A stretch of 12,849 nt of DNA from CAVZLD01 sp964522605 (GTDB lineage: Bacteria; Planctomycetota; Planctomycetia; Pirellulales; Pirellulaceae): the NCBI GenBank assembly GCA_964522605.1, contig CAZFWV010000196.1, positions 1-12,849 of the forward strand, read 5' to 3'. Below, one piece after another: positions 1 to 7,412 of the stretch. The notes beneath the pieces were generated by a model. That model was given only the letters and a program-made list of their open reading frames with translations, was not told the origin of the DNA and did not search any database. The translations under genes were made by a program, and so were the position numbers. Each line of letters starts with the position of its first letter. The stretch's first letter is position 1.

Positions 1-34
1 CCACCGAGCCTGGTTTTACTCTGCCTTCGGCTCG

Positions 35-48
35 GCGGGAGCCTCGCC
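35..48. repeat. Short GC-rich dispersed repeat, copy 1
   Basis: The 14-mer GCGGGAGCCTCGCC lies here and again, identically, at 7198-7211, where it forms part of a longer hairpin. Two exact copies of a 14-mer in intergenic DNA of one 13-kb window are unlikely by chance, so this is probably one member of a dispersed intergenic repeat family. Nothing suggests that it is coding. Confidence 0.5.
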
Positions 49-70
49 CTCCCAGTTGTGAAACCGTCCC

Positions 71-105
71 CAGTCTTTAGCCTACAGTCTTCAGCCTACA
101 GCCTG
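71..105 (+). repeat. Tandem 14-nt repeat (2.5 copies) just upstream of the kinase
   Basis: CAGTCTTTAGCCTA (71-84) is followed directly by CAGTCTTCAGCCTA (85-98) and then CAGCCTG (99-105). The unit can also be read as five related heptamers. The array ends 4 nt before the kinase start codon and occupies the place where a Shine-Dalgarno sequence would be expected. Its role is unknown; it may be a slippage-prone intergenic repeat. Confidence 0.7.
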
Positions 106-109
106 CCCC

Positions 110-3100
110 ATGTCCTCGGAATGTCCTCATCGCAAGCAGCTTGAGCGGTTCGCCGACGGCGACTTGCCGGACGACGAACTCGAGGCCATTGGCGCTCACT
201 TGGAGCAGTGCAAGGCGTGTGGACAACTCCTCGCAAAAATCGAAGGGCGAGTTGACAGCTTTCTCGCGGCATTACGCCAGGCACAGAACGCCAATCCGCT
301 GTCAACGGTTGGCTCGGACCTATCGCCAGATCAACAAAAGGTGATTGCCGCGGCTAAACACTTTCCGCATCAAGAGCAGCGAATCCGCTGCCCGCATTGC
401 CAGAATCCGATCGCGCTCGTATTCGACTCGGACGAGCGCGAGATCACCTGCCCCAACTGCGACAGCTCCTTCCACGTCGCGACGGGCGGGCTGCCAGGCA
501 TCTTGAACACGCACACCACGACGCTGGGCCGATACGTTTTACTCCAGCGAGTCGGGATCGGGGCGGTCGGGAGTGTATGGAAGGCACGCGATACTTCCTT
601 GAATCGAATTGTCGCCTTGAAGATCCCGCGTCGCGGATTGGATGAGGTCACCGCAACCTCCCAGTTCATCCGCGAGGCACGCGCGTCAGCACAACTGCGA
701 CATCCCAACATCGTGCGCGTTTACGAAGTCGCTTCGGAAGGAGAAACGACGTATATCGTGAGCGCCTACGTGGACGGAATCACCCTGGCGGATCAGATTA
801 CCGCGGAGCGACCCAGTGCGCGTGAATCCGCAGAACTGTGCGCTCAAATCGCCCGTGCCCTCCATTATGCGCACGAATCGGGCATCATCCACCGCGATCT
901 CAAACCCTCCAACATCCTGCTCGACGGTTCTGGCCAGCCGTTAGTTACGGACTTTGGGCTTGCCAAGCAGGACAACGAAGAGATCACGATGACGCTCGAG
1001 GGACAGTTGCTGGGCACACCCGCCTATATGGCACCGGAGCAGGCGCGAGGAGAAGGCCACACAGCTGATCGTCGGTCGGATGTCTATTCCCTCGGTGTCA
1101 TTCTGTACGAACTGCTAACGGGAGAACGACCTTTTCGCGGGACATCGCGGATGTTGTTGCTGCAAGTCCTGGAGGACGACCCGCCTGCACCGCGTCGACT
1201 GGAGCCGTCCGTTCCGCGCGACTTGGAGGCAATCTGCCTGAAGTGCATGGAAAAAAACCCGTCGCGGCGTTACCAGACGGCCGAACAACTCGCGAGTGAA
1301 TTGCAGCGATTTCTGATTGGACTGCCGGTCGAGGCACGTCCGGTCACGGCCTTCAACCGATGGGTAAGACAGTGTCAGCGCTACCCGATTCCCACCACGT
1401 TGGCGATCGCCCTGATCCTGTCCCTGGCTTTGGGCGCAGCAATCTCCACGATGTGGGCCATTCGCGCCCATCGGAGCGCCGTCGAACAGCGCGCGATGTT
1501 GGCTGAAAAAGAAGAGATTCTGAATGGGCTCCAGCTTTCACGCGCCAGCCGACTGGCTCAGCGCGACCCAATCCAGGCGGTCAACTTACTTCAAGACGAA
1601 CGCGATTTCCCCGAGCATCTACGCGATTTCTCGTGGCGCTACTTGCGTTGGCTGTTTCAACGCGACCGCATCGTGCTTTACGGGGACGATGCAGTTCACG
1701 GCGCTCACTTCAGCAACGACGGCCAGCGACTGTTCACTGCCCATTCGACCGGTTTCGTGCGCATCTGGAATTCGACGACGGGTGCCATGATCCACCAGTT
1801 TCGGGCCCATGATTTGCCGGTCTGGGCGCTCGCCGTCTCAAACGATGGTCGGCTTGTCGCAACGGGTAGCGGTGACGGCCAACTGAAGCTGTGGAACACG
1901 GAGACTTTCGAGCAGACTGCTTCGTTTCCGGTTTCGCGCAGCTTGATCCGATCGCTGAGCTTCGGCACCGATGGATCATCCATTTTGGTCCTGGGCGAGG
2001 ACTCCGAAATCCTGATTCTGGACACGATGACGGGAGCAGTCATCCGTTCCTTGTCCACAAACATCCATCCAAACATCATCGCGAACACGTGCCTGGACAT
2101 CTCACCCGACCGACGCTACGTGGCGATCGGCACACGCGGTCCGGGGACGCCCGCAGAAGTCACGACGTTGATTCTTTGCGATCTCGATTCGCCGGAGAAT
2201 CCGATGATGTTGGATGCCTTTCGGACGGCTGTTTCGGCGGTTGCCTTTTCCTCCGACGGCTATCGGATCGCCGCGGCCAGTGAGGGGGGGCAATTCCGGA
2301 TCTGGGGTGTGGACGGGACCGAGTTAGTTAAGCCCGTGTCAGCCCATCCGCATAGGTCGGTTACTTCTCTGAAGTTCTCCCCGGACGGACTTCAGTTGGC
2401 CACCGCGGATTCGAACGGTTTGGTCCGACTGTGGAATCCGACCAGCGGTACCGCTTCGCTCGTGCTCCGTGGTCACGTTCAAGGAGTCGAGGGGTTTTCA
2501 TTTACGGCGGACAGCCAGTTTCTCGCATCAGCCGCACTCGACGGCACAACGCGAATTTGGGATCTGCGCAGCGACGGTGATTGGCGCTTGGTCCGCTTTC
2601 ACCAACCCTACTTCGAGGCCGTGTCCGCCGATGGTGAACTGGCGGCCGTTGGACAGCAAGACGGAACGATTGTCGTCTGGAAGCTGGATTCGGACGAGGT
2701 CGCGGCCACACTGTCGGGACATCATCCGGCTGCCTGTTGGAAGCTCGAATTCTCACCCGATGCGAAGTTGCTGGCGTCTGCCGGTTGGGACGGTACGGTT
2801 CGACTGTGGGATCTTGCCGAGCGGCGAGAGATCCATCGTTGGGATTTCGCGAGAAACGCAGGCGCAAATGGTCGAATGTACGCGGTCGCATTCGCCAACG
2901 ACGGCCGCAGCCTCGCGATGGGCGGCGGAGATGGTGTCGTGCGGATTTGCGACGTGGATAGCGGACAGGACCGAATCCTTGGCGCCCATACAGATCGTGT
3001 CTGGGATGTTGCGTTCTCCCCCGATGGACAGATCGTGGCCAGCGCCAGCCGAGATCACACAATTAAGCTCTGGGACCTGAACCGTTGGCGTGAAATGCAG

Positions 3101-4483
3101 ACTCTTCGCGGACATGATGACGGAGTGTATGGCGTTGCCTTTTCGCCCGATGGAGCTTGGCTTGCATCGTGTGGCGTGGAAAATGACCGAACTGTCGCTG
3201 TTTGGGAGACAACAACGTGGCAGAAGGTGCATACGCTAACCGGACATGGCGATGCGATCTATGCCGTTGCTTTTACGAATGATAGCGCGACGCTTGCATC
3301 CGCTGGAGCCGATGGGGAGATCCTGCTCTGGGGACCTGCAACGGGAACGCGGCGTGCGATCCTCACCGGACACGATGACGCAATCTACGATCTCTCCTTT
3401 ACCGCAGGTGACGAAGAACTCGTCTCGGTGAGTCGCGACAATACGGTTCGCCTGTGGCCCGGAATGGCGGAAACCACGGGATTGAAGCTTGCTTCGGGAC
3501 GACTCGATCAAGCACCAAAGTCGCGGATTCAGACGATTTCCGACCGGCAGCTGACAGCCGTCATTGAACGTGCCCATTCCGCCGCCGCCAAGCATCTCCA
3601 GTTTCTTCCAAATGGAAATGACTTGCTCAGCGCCGGCTTCGATGGCGAGGTAAGAGTCTGGTCGATCGACCGAGGCGAACTCGAGAAATCGCAACGGCTC
3701 GAGAACCTGCTTGTGTGTTCCGTTGCCGTTTCGGACGACGGACGTTTTGCCGCTTGGCGATACGCCGACAATGGTCATCTGTTGTGCGTATGGAATCTGC
3801 AGACTGGAGAATTGCTCGATCCGATCCCCGTGCCGCAGGCGATTTGGGAGCTGCAGTTTCTTCCCCGCAGCAGGCAACTACTGACGCTGGGGGAGAATCC
3901 GGGGCTGATCGCCTGGGACCCGATGTACTTGAGCCCGGTGCGGGAGATCGCCGTTGCCGCTCCTCAGCCCCATTCTCGCTGGCAGAAGATCGCCTTTTCG
4001 CCCCAACGCAACGAGTGGGCCATCGTGAATGGCTCGAAAATCTGCCTTGCGTCGGAAAATGATCTCCGACAATCCGTCGTACTTGGCGATCAGGGAGGCC
4101 AGGTGCGGTACATGGAGTACGCAGCGGACGGCAGGCGACTTTTTTCGATGGGTGACAGCCTTCGTCAACAGCTTGTGGTCTGGGACACGGAAACACGGCG
4201 CCGATTGGCTGTGCTTTCGACCGCGCAGGAGGATCTGCATTCCATCGCCCTATCCCCCGATGGACGCTGGATGGCTGCGGGCACCGCCAGTGGCGCCGTC
4301 TGCCTGTGGGACACGGATACGTTGGAACTCGCTGGAAAACTGCGCAGCCAGCTCGGCTCGATTGACCAGCTTTGTTTTTCTCCCGATGGACGAACACTCG
4401 CCACCATCGGTCCGGAACGTGGGAAAGATGATCGACACATTGTCCTCTGGAAAATGGAGTCCATCTGGCAAGACTTTCTGTGA
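110..4483 (+). CDS. Membrane-anchored Ser/Thr protein kinase with C-terminal WD40 propellers
   Basis: Predicted 1457-aa Hanks-type kinase. Residues 5-37 resemble an anti-sigma zinc finger (C5 and H30-x3-C34-x2-C37). Residues 94-117 form a CPHC...CPNC zinc-ribbon-like module. The kinase domain (about 141-400) is intact: glycine loop GIGAVGSV (149-156), ATP-binding K171, catalytic HRDLKPSN with D263, DFG (281-283) and APE (308-310). One transmembrane helix (about 427-451) puts the kinase in the cytoplasm. About 21 WD40 units follow (about 525-1455), many ending in WD, LW or VW, presumably on the other side of the membrane. That count fits three seven-bladed propellers. The ATG at 110 is preferred because it includes the first cysteine module, although there is no clear ribosome binding site. 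Kinase-WD40 fusions are common in planctomycetes; the target of this one cannot be read from the sequence. Confidence 0.95.
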   Translation: MSSECPHRKQLERFADGDLPDDELEAIGAHLEQCKACGQLLAKIEGRVDSFLAALRQAQNANPLSTVGSDLSPDQQKVIAAAKHFPHQEQRIRCPHCQNPIALVFDSDEREITCPNCDSSFHVATGGLPGILNTHTTTLGRYVLLQRVGIGAVGSVWKARDTSLNRIVALKIPRRGLDEVTATSQFIREARASAQLRHPNIVRVYEVASEGETTYIVSAYVDGITLADQITAERPSARESAELCAQIARALHYAHESGIIHRDLKPSNILLDGSGQPLVTDFGLAKQDNEEITMTLEGQLLGTPAYMAPEQARGEGHTADRRSDVYSLGVILYELLTGERPFRGTSRMLLLQVLEDDPPAPRRLEPSVPRDLEAICLKCMEKNPSRRYQTAEQLASELQRFLIGLPVEARPVTAFNRWVRQCQRYPIPTTLAIALILSLALGAAISTMWAIRAHRSAVEQRAMLAEKEEILNGLQLSRASRLAQRDPIQAVNLLQDERDFPEHLRDFSWRYLRWLFQRDRIVLYGDDAVHGAHFSNDGQRLFTAHSTGFVRIWNSTTGAMIHQFRAHDLPVWALAVSNDGRLVATGSGDGQLKLWNTETFEQTASFPVSRSLIRSLSFGTDGSSILVLGEDSEILILDTMTGAVIRSLSTNIHPNIIANTCLDISPDRRYVAIGTRGPGTPAEVTTLILCDLDSPENPMMLDAFRTAVSAVAFSSDGYRIAAASEGGQFRIWGVDGTELVKPVSAHPHRSVTSLKFSPDGLQLATADSNGLVRLWNPTSGTASLVLRGHVQGVEGFSFTADSQFLASAALDGTTRIWDLRSDGDWRLVRFHQPYFEAVSADGELAAVGQQDGTIVVWKLDSDEVAATLSGHHPAACWKLEFSPDAKLLASAGWDGTVRLWDLAERREIHRWDFARNAGANGRMYAVAFANDGRSLAMGGGDGVVRICDVDSGQDRILGAHTDRVWDVAFSPDGQIVASASRDHTIKLWDLNRWREMQTLRGHDDGVYGVAFSPDGAWLASCGVENDRTVAVWETTTWQKVHTLTGHGDAIYAVAFTNDSATLASAGADGEILLWGPATGTRRAILTGHDDAIYDLSFTAGDEELVSVSRDNTVRLWPGMAETTGLKLASGRLDQAPKSRIQTISDRQLTAVIERAHSAAAKHLQFLPNGNDLLSAGFDGEVRVWSIDRGELEKSQRLENLLVCSVAVSDDGRFAAWRYADNGHLLCVWNLQTGELLDPIPVPQAIWELQFLPRSRQLLTLGENPGLIAWDPMYLSPVREIAVAAPQPHSRWQKIAFSPQRNEWAIVNGSKICLASENDLRQSVVLGDQGGQVRYMEYAADGRRLFSMGDSLRQQLVVWDTETRRRLAVLSTAQEDLHSIALSPDGRWMAAGTASGAVCLWDTDTLELAGKLRSQLGSIDQLCFSPDGRTLATIGPERGKDDRHIVLWKMESIWQDFL

Positions 4484-4518
4484 GCCGACGCCGTCGTGTG
4501 CTTTGTCCAATCGGAGGG

Positions 4519-4625
4519 CTAGGCTCTGTCTCAAAACTGCACTGGCAGAGCCCAGTGGCACACAAAACTAGTGGGTGCCACTGCGCTCTGCCAATGCTGC
4601 GGAAGAGTCCTGAGACAAAGTCTAG
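4519..4625. mobile_element. MITE-like imperfect inverted repeat flanked by CTAG
   Basis: This non-coding 107-bp element has nested inverted symmetry. The outer arms 4519-4533 and 4611-4625 match at 13 of 15 positions and include a perfect TGTCTCA/TGAGACA core. The inner arms 4539-4561 and 4575-4597 match at 21 of 23 positions around a 13-nt loop. Both outer ends finish in CTAG, which could be a target-site duplication; IS5-family elements are known to duplicate CTAG or YTAR sites. There is no transposase, so it would have to be a non-autonomous element. The alternative is a large REP-type hairpin. The structure is seen directly; the mobile origin is inferred. Confidence 0.5.
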
Positions 4626-4665
4626 TCCTCATTTCAGAGTCAAAGCCTGTTGTTCTCGAGGGGTG

Positions 4666-4721
4666 GCAGAGCGTAGCGATGCCCCAACAGATTAGCAATT
4701 TCGAGCATCGCTGCGCTCGGC
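4666..4721. repeat. Inverted repeat (hairpin) in the same gap
   Basis: Arms 4666-4682 (GCAGAGCGTAGCGATGC) and 4705-4721 are complementary at 15 of 17 positions around a 22-nt loop. The left arm with the G before it shares GGCAGAGCG with the reverse complement of the inner right arm of the neighbouring element, so the two may be related. There is no T-tract, so an intrinsic terminator is unlikely. Apart from these two repeats I see nothing definable in 4484-4912. Confidence 0.6.
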
Positions 4722-4900
4722 CGCTCTGACGTTTCGCTCCCGACCCCACGATGAGAGTTCGCACGGTCAGACCCTTCGTTTGCGGAGAGGTGCTGCGTAG
4801 AATTCAGAGGTTCGATTCACACGAGATGCGCCGTCACCGATCGGCGTGAAACTCGATGGCGCCCTTCGCGTCGACGGACAGCCCGTGGTACCTCAATCAG

Positions 4901-4906
4901 GGAGGG
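4901..4906 (+). promoter_or_regulatory. Ribosome binding site of the decarboxylase
   Basis: GGAGGG sits 6 nt before the ATG at 4913. It selects this start over the in-frame ATG at 4856, which would put 19 unrelated residues in front of a well-formed Tat signal peptide. Confidence 0.75.
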
Positions 4907-4912
4907 ACGGTC

Positions 4913-6259
4913 ATGCTGACACGTCGACGATTTCTAGGTTGGAGTGGCCTGGGGGTGCTCAGCCTTTCCACAGGCTGTCGACCGCCCATGCTGGTCGAAT
5001 CGGCGCACAGTGCCGCTCCCTCGCTCGCCCCGGTTCAACAGAAGGTCCGGCTCCGGGATCTGAAAAATCATGTACTCGGCTACCCGATCAACATGAACGA
5101 CCCCTGCGAAGAGTTCTTTGCTTGGAGAGCCAAGCTATTTCGAACAGGGATCAACGCGTTCGCCTTCAACAACGTTGGCAATCCTTTCAAGGCGAGCCCC
5201 ATTCCGTACAACACACACGATTTTGAGCGGGACACGATCTGTTCGTTCGGCCAACTGTTTGCTTTCCCCGAAAATGACACCTGGGGATTTCTGTCTCATA
5301 GCGGAACGGACAGCAACATGCATGGCATGTATCTGGGAAGAACGCTACTGAAAGGTCGTCACGGGATCCTGCCCAAGGCCTACTTCACGCGCGAGGCACA
5401 CTACTCTGTCCAGATCCTCCGTGATCTTCTGGGCCTGGAGGCGGAAGTCGTGGAGACTCTTCCCGATGGGGCAATGGATCCCGACGATCTGGCCCAGCGA
5501 CTCGCCCGGAATTCGGATCGCCCGGCGCTGGTCGTTGCAACCGTTGGAACAACATTCAAGGGCGCCATCGATGACCTCGACGCGATTCGCATGAAGCTGA
5601 TCGCACACCCGAGCTATCTGCACGTAGACGCGGCGTTGTTCGGCGGTTACCTGCCCTTCACCAATCATGCATCCGAGATCGTGCACTGCTCACGTCCGCT
5701 CCAGGACACCGGTCGATACGACTCGATCGCGGTCTCCTGCCATAAGTTCTTCGGTTTCCCCTCACCCGCCGGATTATTTATCACTCGACAAAGTCTGTAC
5801 GAAGAATTCAACGATCTCTTCAGCCGGATTCACAATCCGGAGTACATCCATCAGGTCCCGGGAACAATCACGTGTTCGCGAGACGCCGTGAAGCCGGCCG
5901 AGTTCTTTTTCTTCACGACGCCATCTGCCCGCGACCGCCAGATGGAGGATGCCCAGTCAATGCTGAGGAACACGAGCGAACTGGTCGACCAGTTGCACAG
6001 TCATTTCCCGCAACTGGGGGCTGTGCGAGCCAATTCGCACTCCAACACGGTCTACTTCCGGGATCCGGGCGACGCGATGATCAAGAAATACTCACTGGCA
6101 ACGATGCACATGACCGTCAACAGTCGCCCCGAACGGTTCGCGCATATTGTCGTCATGCCTCACGTAACTCAGAACATCCTGGCCGAATTCTTGACAGACC
6201 TCGAGAGCCGTACCAAGAAGGTCGCCTGTCGTCGCGTGGAACGAGCAGGAATCGCGTGA
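4913..6259 (+). CDS. Tat-signal, lipobox-bearing PLP-dependent decarboxylase (histidine/serine decarboxylase-like)
   Basis: Predicted 448-aa group II pyridoxal-phosphate decarboxylase. PLP-site residues are present: SHSGTDSN (128-135) for phosphate binding, H163 in EAHYSV to stack on the ring, D239 in HVDAA for the pyridine nitrogen, and K278 in SCHKFFG for the Schiff base. The spacing and motifs are closest to the bacterial histidine decarboxylase/plant serine decarboxylase branch, so the product would be histamine or ethanolamine; the substrate cannot be decided by eye. Unusually, the protein starts with a twin-arginine motif (TRRRFL, 3-8), a short hydrophobic stretch and a lipobox LSTGC (18-22). 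This suggests folded export by Tat and lipid anchoring at C22. Known relatives are cytoplasmic and about 380 aa long; the extra length is mainly N-terminal. The gene stands alone, followed by a weak terminator. Confidence 0.88.
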   Translation: MLTRRRFLGWSGLGVLSLSTGCRPPMLVESAHSAAPSLAPVQQKVRLRDLKNHVLGYPINMNDPCEEFFAWRAKLFRTGINAFAFNNVGNPFKASPIPYNTHDFERDTICSFGQLFAFPENDTWGFLSHSGTDSNMHGMYLGRTLLKGRHGILPKAYFTREAHYSVQILRDLLGLEAEVVETLPDGAMDPDDLAQRLARNSDRPALVVATVGTTFKGAIDDLDAIRMKLIAHPSYLHVDAALFGGYLPFTNHASEIVHCSRPLQDTGRYDSIAVSCHKFFGFPSPAGLFITRQSLYEEFNDLFSRIHNPEYIHQVPGTITCSRDAVKPAEFFFFTTPSARDRQMEDAQSMLRNTSELVDQLHSHFPQLGAVRANSHSNTVYFRDPGDAMIKKYSLATMHMTVNSRPERFAHIVVMPHVTQNILAEFLTDLESRTKKVACRRVERAGIA

Positions 6260-6276
6260 CACGCCACGAGAGAAAC

Positions 6277-6298
6277 AACTCTGCAGAGTTCATTTTTT
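6277..6298 (+). terminator. Weak intrinsic terminator after the decarboxylase
   Basis: The palindrome AACTCTGCAGAGTT (6277-6290) folds as a 5-bp stem with a TGCA loop, followed at 6293-6298 by six T residues. It starts 18 nt after the decarboxylase stop. The stem is short, so efficiency would be modest. Confidence 0.5.
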
Positions 6299-6455
6299 GG
6301 GTCGTTTTTCCTAGCGTCGAGCCAATGTAGCGAGGATAATTACCTTTGGTCGCGTTAGTTCGCGCACATTCCTTCATCGAAGGTCCCGCCCGAAGGTACC
6401 ACAGTTACACCCTGCTGGAATCCGTGAGATCCACACCGCATTTTTTTGGGGAGAC

Positions 6456-7139
6456 ATGACCGTGAATGCCCGTCTTCAGACACCGATCCTCATCCTGTCG
6501 ACTGCACTCACGTTACCTGCGTATCCTGTCAACGGTTCGCTGATCAGTTTCGACTACACAGGGACAGTCCGTTCGATTGTGTTTCTTGGCGGCGCGACCG
6601 ACACAATGGGATTCGAAGTCGGGCAAACCGTCACCGGATCGGTTGTGTTCGATGACACGGCCGCCGACACGGACCTGAGCTCGGACAGAGCTTATTTCCA
6701 AGACAGTATCGTCTCCTTCGACGTCGGCGAGATCGGAACAACCGCCTCCGAGATGGATTTATCCAGCCTATCGATCAATTCAACTCTAACCGCCGAGGTG
6801 AGTGCCTACGCCAATTCCGTATACGACGACGGGGACACTGGCGATGTCTACTCGCTCGCCATCAAGGACACGACTGCTACAGTTGTGATTGAAAGCGAAG
6901 GAATCGACCTAACTGCCTTAGCACTGGGGGACTTTGACCAGCAAGTTGTGTCGTTCAGGAGAACGACGGGTCTGCAAGGGTCCTGGTCTGCCACGGAAGT
7001 GCAAATCGATATTGAATCGCTCGAGATCACATCCAATGCAGTCCCCGAGCCATCCACGCTCGCCATCTGGTGCCTGCTAAGCGTAACCGCTGGAGGAATA
7101 CGCGGGTGGCGACTTCGACAAGCCACACGATCTCTCTGA
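6456..7139 (+). CDS. PEP-CTERM sorting-domain protein
   Basis: Predicted 227-aa exported protein. A signal peptide covers about residues 1-27 (hydrophobic run ILILSTALTLPA). The body is rich in Thr, Ser, Asp and Val and looks like a secreted beta-sandwich; I recognise no catalytic motif. The C-terminus has the three-part PEP-CTERM signal: VPEPS (196-200), a hydrophobic helix (about 203-215) and a basic tail (RGWRLRQ). In known systems exosortase cleaves such tails and delivers the protein to the outer surface or exopolysaccharide. No exosortase gene is in the window. GGGGAG (6448-6453) lies only 2 nt before the ATG, so the in-frame GTG at 6462 is a possible alternative start. Its function beyond sorting is unknown. 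Confidence 0.88.
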   Translation: MTVNARLQTPILILSTALTLPAYPVNGSLISFDYTGTVRSIVFLGGATDTMGFEVGQTVTGSVVFDDTAADTDLSSDRAYFQDSIVSFDVGEIGTTASEMDLSSLSINSTLTAEVSAYANSVYDDGDTGDVYSLAIKDTTATVVIESEGIDLTALALGDFDQQVVSFRRTTGLQGSWSATEVQIDIESLEITSNAVPEPSTLAIWCLLSVTAGGIRGWRLRQATRSL

Positions 7140-7182
7140 GATTTCAGGAAGACGCTCAGAGGCTATTTCGGTACACATGAGA

Positions 7183-7214
7183 AACGGCGACGCCCCCGCG
7201 GGAGCCTCGCCGTT
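7183..7214. repeat. GC-rich hairpin containing dispersed repeat copy 2; possible terminator
   Basis: The arms AACGGCGA (7183-7190) and TCGCCGTT (7207-7214) are perfect complements, with further pairing inside. The element contains the 14-mer also found at 35-48. It lies between the convergent PEP-CTERM gene and the tRNA-Leu gene, so it may stop transcription from both sides. Only a three-T run follows on the minus strand, so it is not a textbook intrinsic terminator. Confidence 0.5.
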
Positions 7215-7237
7215 GTCGTAAGTCGTGTGCAGCAAGG

Positions 7238-7322
7238 TGGGCCTGAGAGGATTTGAACCTCCACGAGCGTATTGCTCACTAGAACCTGAATCTAGCGCGT
7301 CTGCCAATTCCGCCACAGGCCC
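7238..7322 (-). tRNA. tRNA-Leu (anticodon CAG)
   Basis: An 85-nt class II tRNA. The acceptor arms are GGGCCTG at the 5' end and CAGGCCC plus discriminator A at the 3' end, all seven pairs matched. The anticodon stem is CTAGA/TCTAG with loop TTCAGGT, giving anticodon CAG at 7286-7288. A long variable arm (TGAGCAATACGCTCG) marks it as Leu/Ser type, and the T arm has the canonical TTCAAAT loop. After the discriminator the DNA reads CCT, so the terminal CCA is not fully encoded and must be completed after transcription. The gene lies 90 nt downstream of the rhodanese gene on the same strand and appears to have its own promoter. Confidence 0.97.
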
Positions 7323-7343
7323 GGAAGGAAATGATGACCCTTT

Positions 7344-7373
7344 CTTATAAGCGAAGGCGACTGGGCACTGCAA
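7344..7373 (-). promoter_or_regulatory. Probable sigma70-type promoter of tRNA-Leu
   Basis: On the minus strand, TTGCAG (7368-7373) resembles a -35 box and TATAAG (7344-7349) a -10 box, with an 18-nt spacer. The -10 box ends 21 nt before the tRNA 5' end, leaving room for a short leader. It lies in the gap after the rhodanese stop, which supports independent tRNA transcription. Planctomycete promoters are poorly characterised, so this is a pattern match only. Confidence 0.5.
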
Positions 7374-7412
7374 GTAGGGAAGCGTGATCTACCGACAGAC
7401 GATGGACCGCAA

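Noticed and set aside
3627..4565. A 312-aa open frame on the minus strand
   Set aside because: It lies antisense to the WD40 region of the kinase, is Arg/Ser/Pro-rich and has no motif; typical shadow frame of GC-rich coding DNA.
4856..4912. Upstream in-frame ATG as the start of the decarboxylase
   Set aside because: It would add 19 residues before the Tat signal and lacks a ribosome binding site, while GGAGGG is well placed for the ATG at 4913.
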